A stretch of DNA of 64,000 nt. Source: an uncultured Bacteroidales bacterium (GTDB taxonomy: Bacteria > Bacteroidota > Bacteroidia > Bacteroidales > UBA932). Shown piece after piece: positions 1-9,182 of the stretch. Position 1 is the first letter of the stretch. The number at the start of each line of letters is the position of its first letter. The stretch lies in contig CAJOHK010000009.1 in assembly GCA_905234285.1 (NCBI GenBank), forward strand, positions 1 to 64,000, given 5' to 3'. Both the position numbers and the translations under genes were made by a program. The notes beneath the pieces were generated by a model that saw nothing but the letters and a program-made list of their open reading frames with translations, made no database searches and had not been told where the DNA came from.

Positions 1-63
1 AAGGTAGACAAACTTTTTGAAACCGCAAAATTTTTTAAACTAAATCTTATTAAATAATTTTTT

Positions 64-2235
64 TTAAAAAGATAGGCTGCATTTTACCATGAAATTTCGC
101 AAGGCCTGCGGGTACACACCCGCCTCCACAGAAGGTTTGCCGCTCCATTCGCGATACACCCATACGTTCGCGTAATAATTGTGGTTCAGCAGGTTATTCA
201 CATGCAATGAAAGCGATACGGTGCCTATACGAAACGGAACGGAATAGGCCAGCACCCCATCCATCACAAAATAGGCCGGAATGCAGCGATCGGCACAGCC
301 CGTATTGTCCCAATACTGCTTGCCCACGTATTTTCCGCTCAGAGACAGGGAAGGTCCGGCGGACCATGGCTGAATCTTCACCCTACCCGCCGCCACTACC
401 GAAGGCGACATCAGCATCGGCGTATTATTGTATACTTCTTCTACGTATCTCCCTGCGCCCCAGTCCTTCAGATAGGCCGTGAACGATGCCAGACGATTGG
501 TACTGAAAGTAGCGTTCCCATCCAGCGAAAGCCAGCGCCAGGGCGCATAGGCAGCCGACAGTTCCACTCCCCTGCGCCAGCCTCGGCCCACGTTTTCCTT
601 GATGGCATAGCCTGACGAAGACAATTTTCCCGTCTCCAACAGCATGTCGAAGTATTCCATGGCATAGAGACTCACCGACGCCTGAAAATGTGCTCCGGTA
701 AAGGCGTAGCCAGCCTCCACGTCCACCATGGCCTCGGGTTTGATGGGGATAAGCTCCCCCTTCACGTTTTCCTTGATGTCGCTGCGGCCCGGCTCCCGAT
801 GCCCCAGCGCCACCGACGCATAGGCCTTATGCCCGCCCCATACGCCCGTCACACCCGCACGGGGATTGAAGAAGTCCCAGTTCTGGTGGTAATCTATGGG
901 TTTTTTGCTGGCCTTTTCATCGGCGCCCCAAAAGTCGTAGTGGATGTGCCGGTATTGCAGGTCGGCATAGGCGGTTAGCCAAGGAAGCGGCTGATACTCG
1001 GCGCGGGCAAAGGCGCTCATATCCAGCTTGTTACCATAGTTGGCGTACCAGTCAACCTGGCTGTAGTCGAAGTCCTTTGGCAGCAGCCTCGCCCACATCA
1101 TCTCACCCCAGTGGCGGCCCTGGTGATAGCTGAGCGCAAGACCGCCGTCGACCTTTAGCCGACGCCCCCTGTAGCGGAGGTCGCTCTTCCAGACATACAG
1201 GTTGTTGGACAGGCGCTTGCGGAAGGTCATGTCGCTCTTCTCGGCGCCCTCCCAAGCGGCAAAAGGATAGCCGAATTCGGCGAACTCTCGGCCGGTCTTG
1301 TAATACTCGTCGTAGCCGTCTCCGCGGGTGTAATCGAGGGTGTTGGACCAGCTGAATCCGGGCGAGAGCTTTACGGTATAATTGAGCTGGAGATGATGCT
1401 GTGCATAGACATCTTCCTGATTGGGATAGTACCTGATAACTCCCTCATCGTCAACGTATTCCCCCGCCCCATTGTAAGTTCTGTGTAAAGCAAACATCTC
1501 GGGCGAAATACCATCCCAGGTAATGCCGCTGGTCTGCTCTCCCATAAGGTAAGTGAGGCGCACAGAGTGCCGCTCGTTCATCCATCCCAGCACGCCAAAT
1601 AGCGAGGAGGAAAGCACCCGTGCGTTGCGGATATAACCGTCTGTATGGGCCAGGTTCCAGGCCAGCTGGGCATAGAATCCGTGCGGCAGCAGGCCGGTAG
1701 AAACGGCGGCCGAAGTCACCATGGTCTTATAGCTTCCTGCGCTGAATTCTACCCGGGCCGAGGGGGCCTCCCCCACGAAGCCGGTGTCCATGTTGATGCT
1801 GGCACCGAAGGCTCCGGCGCCGCTGAGCGAGGTTCCCAGCCCCCGCTGCACCTGCACGCCCGAGAGCAGGCCCGTGAGGGCCGGAATGTTCACCCAGAAA
1901 ACCTCCTGGCTCTCGGCATCGTTGAGGGTGATACCGTTGAGGGTCACGTTGATCTGCGAGCCCTTGACGCCACGAATGGTCATGGCCGAATTCCCCAGTC
2001 CGGTGCCGCCCTCGTTGTAGGTAACTACCGACGGCAGCAGGTTCATGGCCATGGGCAGGGAGGCCGATGGACTGGCCGCCTGCAGGGCTTTGGCACCCAT
2101 GACACTGTATGTAACGGGAGTTTTTTCGCCGGCACGGGTGGAACTCACCACCACGCTGTCCAGCCGTTCATCATTTTCCTGCGCCCAAGCGCATAGCGGC
2201 AGCAGCATAGCTGCCAGAATAGCAGTTTTTTTCAT
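64..2235 (-). CDS. TonB-dependent outer-membrane receptor
   Basis: Signal peptide MKKTAILAAMLLPLCAWAQ; plug-like region (PSVVTYNEGGTGLGNSAMTIRGVKGSQINVTLNGITLND); beta-barrel-like remainder ending in aromatic residue CSLSF. Confidence 0.93.
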   Translation of the reverse strand: MKKTAILAAMLLPLCAWAQENDERLDSVVVSSTRAGEKTPVTYSVMGAKALQAASPSASLPMAMNLLPSVVTYNEGGTGLGNSAMTIRGVKGSQINVTLNGITLNDAESQEVFWVNIPALTGLLSGVQVQRGLGTSLSGAGAFGASINMDTGFVGEAPSARVEFSAGSYKTMVTSAAVSTGLLPHGFYAQLAWNLAHTDGYIRNARVLSSSLFGVLGWMNERHSVRLTYLMGEQTSGITWDGISPEMFALHRTYNGAGEYVDDEGVIRYYPNQEDVYAQHHLQLNYTVKLSPGFSWSNTLDYTRGDGYDEYYKTGREFAEFGYPFAAWEGAEKSDMTFRKRLSNNLYVWKSDLRYRGRRLKVDGGLALSYHQGRHWGEMMWARLLPKDFDYSQVDWYANYGNKLDMSAFARAEYQPLPWLTAYADLQYRHIHYDFWGADEKASKKPIDYHQNWDFFNPRAGVTGVWGGHKAYASVALGHREPGRSDIKENVKGELIPIKPEAMVDVEAGYAFTGAHFQASVSLYAMEYFDMLLETGKLSSSGYAIKENVGRGWRRGVELSAAYAPWRWLSLDGNATFSTNRLASFTAYLKDWGAGRYVEEVYNNTPMLMSPSVVAAGRVKIQPWSAGPSLSLSGKYVGKQYWDNTGCADRCIPAYFVMDGVLAYSVPFRIGTVSLSLHVNNLLNHNYYANVWVYREWSGKPSVEAGVYPQALRNFMVKCSLSF

Positions 2236-2325
2236 TTCCTTACGACGGTATCAACCGTATCAAGTTCTAAGGGACTCTCTCAATCGGCCGCCCGGCCGAT
2301 ACCCCTAATTATTTAATTTATTCGA

Positions 2326-2451
2326 CAGAGGGTATGTGTTTGAAAATCTGTACCACCCTCGGCAACATAAGAGGGAGGGGCCCACGCGAGCGCAAAGCGC
2401 CAGCTACTGGGAGAGGTCGCAAAGCGACGATTTTCAAACACATGCCCTCTG
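2326..2451. repeat. MITE-like element: 23-bp terminal inverted repeats (22/23 identical) around ~80 bp with small internal hairpins
   Basis: cagagggtatgtgtttgaaaatc (2326-2348) vs gattttcaaacacatgccctctg (2429-2451); interior has gcgcaaagcgc and gtcgcaaagcgac mini-palindromes. Confidence 0.75.
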
Positions 2452-2454
2452 CCA

Positions 2455-3204
2455 TTATTTTTTAATCAGTTCTATCTGGTACATTCTGGGCCAGAGCTTA
2501 CCGGTGAGGTAAATGCGGCCGGCGGCATCGATGGCGATGCCGTTAAGGACATCTGTTTCCCGTGTGCGAAGTTTGGCGGGGAGCAAATCTTTGCAGTCTA
2601 TAACGCCTTCTACTACGCCAGAATTAGGATTAATGATGACTATACTATCGGTAAGATAAACGTTGGCCCAGACCTTTCCGTCTATCCATTCCAATTCGTT
2701 GATATTGCGCAGCGGCTTGCCGTTCAGGGTCACTTTAATGCGGCGCCGGACCTGCAAATCGGCATCCATAAAAAAAAGCGTGGAACTGCCGTCACTGGCG
2801 ATGAGTTGCTTGCCGTCTGTGGTGAGTCCCCAGCCTTCACGCGGATAGCCGACGGTGCGCTTGTATTCCAGGGTAGAAGCATCGTAGCGGAAGGCCACTT
2901 TATTGGTCCAGGTGAGCACGTACAAATCGGAGCCCAGGACCACAGAACCCTCTCCGAAATACTTCCGGTTAAGCTTCTTAAGTACCTGGGGCTCACCACT
3001 TTCCAAGTCAACCGTTCTTATGGTACTGGAGCCATACTGACCCGTGGTTTCGTAAAGGACACCGCCATGGAAAAACAGTCCCTGGGTATAGGCATCGGTG
3101 CGGTGCGGATACTCCTTAACCACTTTTACGCCATACTGCTTAACCTGAGCCTGCGAACAGGCACAGCAGAGCATTCCGATGAGTATGAGACGTAGCGCTC
3201 TCAA
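2455..3204 (-). CDS. Glutaminyl-peptide cyclotransferase (glutamine cyclotransferase family)
   Basis: Lipoprotein-like N-terminus; VVKEYPHRTDAYTQGLFFHGGVLYETTGQYGSSTIR and NELEWIDGKVWANVYLTDSIVIINP motifs. Confidence 0.92.
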   Translation of the reverse strand: MRALRLILIGMLCCACSQAQVKQYGVKVVKEYPHRTDAYTQGLFFHGGVLYETTGQYGSSTIRTVDLESGEPQVLKKLNRKYFGEGSVVLGSDLYVLTWTNKVAFRYDASTLEYKRTVGYPREGWGLTTDGKQLIASDGSSTLFFMDADLQVRRRIKVTLNGKPLRNINELEWIDGKVWANVYLTDSIVIINPNSGVVEGVIDCKDLLPAKLRTRETDVLNGIAIDAAGRIYLTGKLWPRMYQIELIKK

Positions 3205-3206
3205 GG

Positions 3207-4682
3207 CTATTTGACTTTTTTGATTTTCTTCACGGGATCACAGGTGAGGCCAATACCTAACTTATTGAAAGTCTTGCGGTCTACCTCACTTAACATAACC
3301 GTAGAGTGTACCTGGGCGCCAGCCAGTTTGGGCAGCTGATCCAGGGCCAGGCGGCTGTTCTCGTCCAGGAGACTCATCATGGAAACGGCCACCAGTACCT
3401 CGTCCGTATGCAGGCGCGGATTATGCCCGTGCAGGTAGGTGACTTTGGTCTTCTGGATGGGCCCGATCATGGTTTGCGGGATGAGCTTGATGTTGTGGGC
3501 GATGCCGGCCAAATGCTTGAGGGCATTGAGCAGCAAGGCCGAGCAGGGACCCAGCAAGGAGCTGGTTTCTCCGGTGAGGATGGTGCCGTCTTCCAGCTCG
3601 ATGGCCGCGGTGGCATATTGGGACTTTTCAAGCCTTTCTTTGGCAGCCACCGTGCAGCGCCGGTCGGCCGTGGAAATCTTGGCCCGCTTCATGAGAAGAG
3701 AGATTTTGTTCACCTCGCTCTCCGAGCATCGGCCCTCGGCAAATTTGCACAGAGAGGTGTAGTAGCGGCGGATGATTTCCTGGCGGGAAGCCTCGCGGCA
3801 AACTTCGTCGTCGCTGATGCAATAGCCAATCATGTTCACACCCATATCGGTGGGACTCTTGTACGGGCTTTGGCCGTAAATATCCTCGAAGAGGGCGTTC
3901 ATGACGGGGAAAATCTCTATGTCGCGGTTGTAGTTGACCACGGTCTCTCCGTACGCATCCACATGGAAGGGGTCGATCATGTTCACATCGTCCAAATCGG
4001 CCGTAGCGGCCTCGTAGGCCACATTGACGGGGTGCGAGAGCGGGAGGTTCCACACGGGGAAGGTCTCGAATTTGGCATAGCCGGCCTTGACGCCCCGCTT
4101 GTTTTCCTGATAAAGCTGGCTCAGGCACACGGCCATTTTTCCGCTGCCGGGGCCGGGGGCCGTTACCACCACCAACGGCTTGGAGGTGATTACGTAGTCG
4201 TTTTTGCCAAAGCCTTCGTCGGAGTCTATGAGCGCCACGTTGTTGGGATAGCCTTCTATGGTGTGATGGTAATACACGGTGATGCCCATGTTCTCCAGAC
4301 GCTTGCGGTAAGCCTCGGCACTGGCCTGGCCGTTGAAGTGGGTAATGACCACGCTGTTCACGCTGAGGCCGCGGTCCAGGAATTCGTCCCTTAGGCGCAG
4401 CACGTCCATGTCGTAGGTGATGCCCAGGTCGTTGCGGATTTTGTTCTTTTCAATGTCGACAGCGCTAATGACGATGATAATTTCCAGGTCCTCCTTTAAC
4501 TGCATGAGCATCTGGAGCTTGGAGTCCGGCTCAAAACCCGGAAGCACGCGGCTGGCATGGAAATCGTCAAAGAGTTTGCCGCCGAATTCCATATACAGTT
4601 TGTCGCCGAAGGAAGCGATGCGCTCCTTGATATGATCGCTTTGGATCCTGAGGTATTTTGCGTTGTCGAACCCGAATTTCAT
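3207..4682 (-). CDS. DUF1846 domain-containing protein
   Basis: MKFGFDNAKYLRIQSDHIKERIASFGDKLYMEFGGKLFDDFHASRVLPGFEPDSKLQML is the typical DUF1846 start; start codon placed downstream of the longest-ORF start. Confidence 0.93.
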   Translation of the reverse strand: MKFGFDNAKYLRIQSDHIKERIASFGDKLYMEFGGKLFDDFHASRVLPGFEPDSKLQMLMQLKEDLEIIIVISAVDIEKNKIRNDLGITYDMDVLRLRDEFLDRGLSVNSVVITHFNGQASAEAYRKRLENMGITVYYHHTIEGYPNNVALIDSDEGFGKNDYVITSKPLVVVTAPGPGSGKMAVCLSQLYQENKRGVKAGYAKFETFPVWNLPLSHPVNVAYEAATADLDDVNMIDPFHVDAYGETVVNYNRDIEIFPVMNALFEDIYGQSPYKSPTDMGVNMIGYCISDDEVCREASRQEIIRRYYTSLCKFAEGRCSESEVNKISLLMKRAKISTADRRCTVAAKERLEKSQYATAAIELEDGTILTGETSSLLGPCSALLLNALKHLAGIAHNIKLIPQTMIGPIQKTKVTYLHGHNPRLHTDEVLVAVSMMSLLDENSRLALDQLPKLAGAQVHSTVMLSEVDRKTFNKLGIGLTCDPVKKIKKVK

Positions 4683-4720
4683 AGAAGGCTTGGTTTGAAT
4701 TCGGGAAACAAAGGTAGTGA

Positions 4721-6481
4721 TTATTTCGCTTCTATCCAAGCCAGGTTGAATCGATAGTGCACGCGGGAGCTGAGCAGATGGATAAGACCGTCGGGGCTTT
4801 GCGTGCAGGCCAGGTAGCCTTTGGGCTCGGCGTGGGTGGCGTCCATCTCAAAGCTGCCCGTCCAGGCGCCGCCATCCAGGGTACGACGTTTGCCGTCGGT
4901 AAGGAGCTTCTGCCGGGGCCAGGTGGCACCGTCGTCATAGCTCAGCGCCACAAAGAGACCTTGCGGGCCGAAGGAGCACAGCATCACGGGGCCTTCCTGC
5001 AAACGCTTGAGCACCAGCCGCTGCCCGCTGCCGATGGACGGGAAAGGCGATGCGCTGTATTCCCAGGTATAGCCGCCATCATGAGAAATGCTGCAGGGCA
5101 TGTGTCCGTCGATGGCGTTGCCTCGGCCCAGGGCATAGAGGCTGCCGTCGGCCCGCTCGATAATGCCAGCGTGGATACCTTTGATGAGGCCGCCGGTGTC
5201 CTGCCAGGTGTTGCCGCCGTCGTGGGATACGTAGAGCGCCGTTCCCGCCTCCCCGTCCGGGCCGGCGTCGCAGCATAGGATGATGCTGTGATCCCGGGTA
5301 ATCAGCGGCCCGGCAACCACTTGATGCCGCACGGTGTGCTTAGAGGCGATGTACTCCATGGGCGTCCAGCTGCTGCCGTTGACCAGACGGCGGATGGCAA
5401 GGGAAAGGTCTTTCCACTCCCCTGCATCGCTCACGCCCTGAAAGTGAATGACCTCCCCGTTGTCCAGCGTAAGGAGGGCGCTGCCGGTCATGTTGCGGCC
5501 GGGCACTTTACAGAAGATGCTGGCGGGCTGCCACTCGCCGCCCTGGAAGACCGACTGAAGGACCACCATTTCCCGGCCGGCCTCGGCGTCTGTGCTATAC
5601 CAGATGGCCATGAGACGGCCGTCCGGCAACCAGGCCACTGCCGGCTGATGGTTATGGGAATAGAAAGGAGAACCGTCTACCGGCTCTTTAATGAAGGGCT
5701 GTGGTTCCATGAAGACGGGGCCTTTGAGCGGAGGGGCAACCTCTACCGAGGCCCAACCAGCGCCTTTAAGAATGCCGCCATGGGCTGTTTCCGTGTAGGA
5801 AGGAAGAATATCGGAGGGAACCTGAACCACCCTGAATCCCAACAGGACGGATTTGTCGGTGGGGATGGAGGCGGCACGGGCATCGCTTTTGAGGAACTCT
5901 ACCGGCGTATTGTGACTGCCGCCGCGGACGGCCTTGAACTGGGCGCCAGCTGTATGGAAGCCGAAGGCATCCGTAGCCGGTGGATTGGTCCTGAGAAGAT
6001 CGTCTACGGAGTCCAGGCACCATTCTTCCACGTTGCCGTGCATGTCGTAGAGGCCCCAGGCGTTGGGCGGGAACATGGCCACTTTTAATGATACGGGCAC
6101 TTTATCCCGGTTGTTGGCCTGCTCCTTCCACTGCTCCCTAGGGAAGCTCTCTCCCGTGTTGTAAGGGGTGGTGGTGCCGGCCCGGCAGGCGTACTCCCAT
6201 TCGGCCTCCGTGGGCAGGCGGTAGTACTTGCCGGTTTGGCGGGAGAGCCACTCGCAATAATGCATGGCCTCAGACCAGTTGACGCGGTTTACGGCATCTT
6301 TATCTCCCATGGAAAAACTGTCCCGCTGATGCTGCGGATCAAATGCCTCGTACTGGGCGTTGGTAATTTCTGTAACGCTCACGCTAAAGGCTTCCAGACC
6401 ATTCCCGGCCGGGATGCTCACCATTTTGGGCATGGGGGTACAGGCTACCGCTGCAAAGAGGACGAGAAGCATTCTTTTCAT
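4721..6481 (-). CDS. Lipoprotein with N-terminal SUMF1/FGE-like domain fused to C-terminal BNR/Asp-box sialidase-like domain
   Basis: FGE-like RLPTEAEWEYACRAG...WGLYDMHGNVEEWC...VRGGSH...GFRVV, then Asp boxes SHDGGNTW, SHDGGYTW, SYDDGATW. Confidence 0.88.
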   Translation of the reverse strand: MKRMLLVLFAAVACTPMPKMVSIPAGNGLEAFSVSVTEITNAQYEAFDPQHQRDSFSMGDKDAVNRVNWSEAMHYCEWLSRQTGKYYRLPTEAEWEYACRAGTTTPYNTGESFPREQWKEQANNRDKVPVSLKVAMFPPNAWGLYDMHGNVEEWCLDSVDDLLRTNPPATDAFGFHTAGAQFKAVRGGSHNTPVEFLKSDARAASIPTDKSVLLGFRVVQVPSDILPSYTETAHGGILKGAGWASVEVAPPLKGPVFMEPQPFIKEPVDGSPFYSHNHQPAVAWLPDGRLMAIWYSTDAEAGREMVVLQSVFQGGEWQPASIFCKVPGRNMTGSALLTLDNGEVIHFQGVSDAGEWKDLSLAIRRLVNGSSWTPMEYIASKHTVRHQVVAGPLITRDHSIILCCDAGPDGEAGTALYVSHDGGNTWQDTGGLIKGIHAGIIERADGSLYALGRGNAIDGHMPCSISHDGGYTWEYSASPFPSIGSGQRLVLKRLQEGPVMLCSFGPQGLFVALSYDDGATWPRQKLLTDGKRRTLDGGAWTGSFEMDATHAEPKGYLACTQSPDGLIHLLSSRVHYRFNLAWIEAK

Positions 6482-6506
6482 GCCTCTAATATACAAGTTT
6501 TTTTAC

Positions 6507-6514
6507 TATATTTG
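6507..6514 (+). promoter_or_regulatory. Bacteroidota -7 box TATATTTG upstream of pgi
   Basis: TAnnTTTG match 33 nt before ATG at 6547. Confidence 0.6.
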
Positions 6515-6546
6515 TGAGGTTTGAAAATAATTTAACTGCTATAATT

Positions 6547-7884
6547 ATGCTAAAAGTCAATGTAAAAGGTTGTGAGTCCTTTGTGGATGCCGCCAAGTAT
6601 GATTCCTATGTACAGAAGGCCCTGAATGCGTTTGACGTGCTGGAAAGTGAAAAAGGCGCCGGCAACGATTTCCTGGGCTGGAAGCACCTCCCCTCGGAGA
6701 CGCCCGTCCAGATGCTGGCCGATATAGACGCCATCTGCGCCAATTGGAAGGCCAAGGGTGTGGATCTGGTCATTGCCATCGGCATCGGCGGCAGCTATCT
6801 GGGCGCCAAGTGCGTGATTGAGGCCCTGAGCCACAACTTTGGGAGGCAGCTCAAGAAGAAGGACGCCCCGGAGGTAGTCTTCGCCGGCAACAACCTCTCC
6901 GAGGAATACCTGGCCGAGCTCATGGACCTGGCTCTGGAGCGCAACGTGGCCTGCATCGTCATCTCCAAGAGCGGCACCACCACGGAGCCGGCCGTTGCCT
7001 TCAGGATTGTAAAGCAGTACATTGAAGATACTTATGGCAAGGCCGAAGCCGCAGAGCGTATTGTGGCCATCACCGATGCCGCGCGCGGTGCCCTCAAGAC
7101 CCTGAGCACCCAGGAAGGCTACAAGACCTTCGTGGTTCCGGACAACGTGGGTGGCCGGTTCTCCGTGCTCACTCCCGTGGGCCTGCTGCCCATCGCCGCC
7201 GCCGGCTTTGATATCCGTGAACTGCTCTCCGGCGCCTTGGCCGCCGAAAAGGCCCTGGCCGTAAAGTCCAAAGACAATCCTGCCGTGGTGTATGCCGCCA
7301 TGCGCAACCTGCTGTTCAGCGAGCTGGGCAAGAAGGTAGAGATTCTGGTGAACTACAACCCCAAACTCACCTATGTGGCTGAATGGTGGAAGCAGCTCTA
7401 CGGCGAGTCCGAGGGCAAGGACGGCACCGGCATCTTCCCCGCCAGCGTCAACAACACCGCCGACCTTCACTCCATGGGTCAGTTCATCCAGGAAGGTTCC
7501 CGCGTGATGTTCGAGACCGTGCTTCATGTAGAACAGGCCCAGCGCCGCGTGATCATTGGCTCCGATGAGCAGAACCTGGACCAGCTCAACTTCCTTGCCG
7601 GCAAGCATGTAGAGCACTGCAACCACATGGCCGAGCTGGGCACCAAGCTGGCCCACATCGACGGTGGCGTTCCCCAGATGGAGGTAGCTTTTGAAAAAGT
7701 GGACGCCCGTAACCTGGGTGAACTGCTGTACTTCTTTGAGTTCGCCTGCGGCGTGAGCGCCTATGCGCTGGGGGTCAATCCCTTCAACCAGCCCGGCGTA
7801 GAAGCCTACAAGAAGAACATGTTCGCCCTCTTGGAAAAACCCGGCTACGAGGAAGCCACCAAAGCCATCCAGGCCCGACTGTAG
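6547..7884 (+). CDS. pgi: Glucose-6-phosphate isomerase
   Basis: IGIGGSYLGAKCVIEAL, VISKSGTTTEPAVAFR, GGRFSVLTPVGLLP. Confidence 0.97.
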   Translation: MLKVNVKGCESFVDAAKYDSYVQKALNAFDVLESEKGAGNDFLGWKHLPSETPVQMLADIDAICANWKAKGVDLVIAIGIGGSYLGAKCVIEALSHNFGRQLKKKDAPEVVFAGNNLSEEYLAELMDLALERNVACIVISKSGTTTEPAVAFRIVKQYIEDTYGKAEAAERIVAITDAARGALKTLSTQEGYKTFVVPDNVGGRFSVLTPVGLLPIAAAGFDIRELLSGALAAEKALAVKSKDNPAVVYAAMRNLLFSELGKKVEILVNYNPKLTYVAEWWKQLYGESEGKDGTGIFPASVNNTADLHSMGQFIQEGSRVMFETVLHVEQAQRRVIIGSDEQNLDQLNFLAGKHVEHCNHMAELGTKLAHIDGGVPQMEVAFEKVDARNLGELLYFFEFACGVSAYALGVNPFNQPGVEAYKKNMFALLEKPGYEEATKAIQARL

Positions 7885-7928
7885 TCCAGGTGGAGCGCAA
7901 CTATCAGAGCCTCAATCACTTACGCAAT

Positions 7929-7956
7929 AAAGGGTGCACCCGAAAGTGCACCCTTT
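7929..7956 (+). terminator. Rho-independent terminator downstream of pgi
   Basis: AAAGGGTGCAC-ccgaaa-GTGCACCCTTT perfect hairpin. Confidence 0.8.
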
Positions 7957-8021
7957 ATTCTATAAGTAGCTAAGGGTCAGGTATTTACACTCCACGGTTT
8001 TGATTATTGAATCAGGTTTTG

Positions 8022-8029
8022 TAACTTTG
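8022..8029 (+). promoter_or_regulatory. -7 box TAACTTTG upstream of rnpB
   Basis: TAnnTTTG match just before the predicted RNase P RNA 5' end. Confidence 0.6.
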
Positions 8030-8034
8030 CGGCC

Positions 8035-8395
8035 AGAATGGTGGGACGATCTGTCGCGGCCAATTTCCGGCCCATCCGGGAATGATGCTGAGGAAAGTCC
8101 GCACAGGACAGGGCACCTGTCTGTGGAAAGCACAGTAGGGAGTAATCTTTACGGTACCAGTAACAGAAAAGAACCGCCGGGGAAGGCCTTAGGGCCGTTA
8201 CTACCCCGGTAAGGGTGAAAACGCGGGGTAAGAGCCCACGACGCCATGCGGTGACGTATGACGGGTACGGTACCCGGGCCTGCAAGACCAAATATACCGG
8301 CAGATGAGGACGGCCCGTCCGATGCCGGGGGGTAGGTTGCGAAGATAAATGACAGATTCAAAAACAGAAAGCGGCTTACGGCCCCGCCATTCTTT
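8035..8395 (+). ncRNA. rnpB: RNase P RNA (bacterial class A)
   Basis: GAGGAAAGTCCGCACAGGACAGGGCACCTG, GGGTAAGAGCCCACGACGCC, GATAAATGACAGATTC...ACAGAAAGCGGCTTACGGCCC; P1 pairing agaatggtggg/ccgccattct. Confidence 0.95.
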
Positions 8396-8435
8396 TTTAG
8401 CGTTTCAGGTAACCAACTGATTACCAACGTTTTAA

Positions 8436-8473
8436 AGAAATCCTCCTATGTAAAACGACATAGGAGGATTCTT
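8436..8473. terminator. Hairpin terminator between rnpB and convergent eda
   Basis: AATCCTCCTATGT-aaaacg-ACATAGGAGGATT perfect inverted repeat. Confidence 0.75.
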
Positions 8474-8508
8474 GTAAAGAGCTGATTATTAATTCATTAC
8501 ATGAAACG

Positions 8509-9171
8509 CTATTTCTTAAACCACTGCAGGCATTGGGCACAGAGGCTGGAGATAGCCTCCCAGTTACCTGCTTTGATTACCTCCTTGGGGAAGAGCTTGG
8601 AACCCATGCCCACGGCGGTGACGCCGGATTTGGCCCAGGCCGAGAGGTTCTCCTCGGTGGGTTCTACGGCCCCGGTAGCCATGACCATGGCCCAAGGGAG
8701 CGGGCCCAGGACGTTCTTCACGAAGGAAGGACCGCCCACATTTCCGGCCGGGAATACCTTTACCAGCTCGCAGCCCAGTTCCATGCCGCGCACCATCTCG
8801 GAAACGCTGCCACAGCCAGGGCTGTAGGGCACGCCGCGCTTGTTAGCGAGCGGGGCAATTTCCTCTACCAGGCAGGGCGATACCAGGAAGTCGGCGCCCA
8901 TCTGGATGTACAGGGCGGCGGTGGGAGCGTCCAGCATGGTGCCGGCGCCGAGGGCCATCTCCGGGCATTCGGCCCGTGCAAAAGCCATGAGCGCCTCGAA
9001 CACTTTGTGGGCGCCATCGCCGCGGTTGGTGAATTCAAAGGCGCGGATGCCGCCGTCGTAGCAGGCCTTGACCACTTTCTTGGCCACCTCTACGTCGGCG
9101 TGATAGAATACCGGCACGATACCCGTCTGACGGATGATGCCAATCGTATCGATTTTATTGAATTTAGACAT
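8509..9171 (-). CDS. eda: Bifunctional 4-hydroxy-2-oxoglutarate aldolase / KDPG aldolase
   Basis: GIVPVFYHADVEVAKKVVKACYDGGIRAFEFTNRG; GADFLVSPCLVEEIA; VKVFPAGNVGGPSFVKNVLGPLP. Confidence 0.95.
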   Translation of the reverse strand: MSKFNKIDTIGIIRQTGIVPVFYHADVEVAKKVVKACYDGGIRAFEFTNRGDGAHKVFEALMAFARAECPEMALGAGTMLDAPTAALYIQMGADFLVSPCLVEEIAPLANKRGVPYSPGCGSVSEMVRGMELGCELVKVFPAGNVGGPSFVKNVLGPLPWAMVMATGAVEPTEENLSAWAKSGVTAVGMGSKLFPKEVIKAGNWEAISSLCAQCLQWFKK

Positions 9172-9182
9172 AATACAAAGGG

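Noticed and set aside
2663-3195. Plus-strand ORFs opposite the glutamine cyclotransferase
   Set aside because: Antisense shadow ORFs without motifs.
3306-4394. 362-aa plus-strand ORF opposite the DUF1846 gene; also 6550-7656 (-) opposite pgi, 9270-10331 (+) opposite kdgK and 26255-27268 (-) opposite hisS
   Set aside because: Same antisense shadow pattern; the opposite strand encodes clear conserved proteins.
8000-8427. Short ORFs over the pgi-eda gap
   Set aside because: They overlap rnpB, whose conserved RNA motifs explain the sequence.
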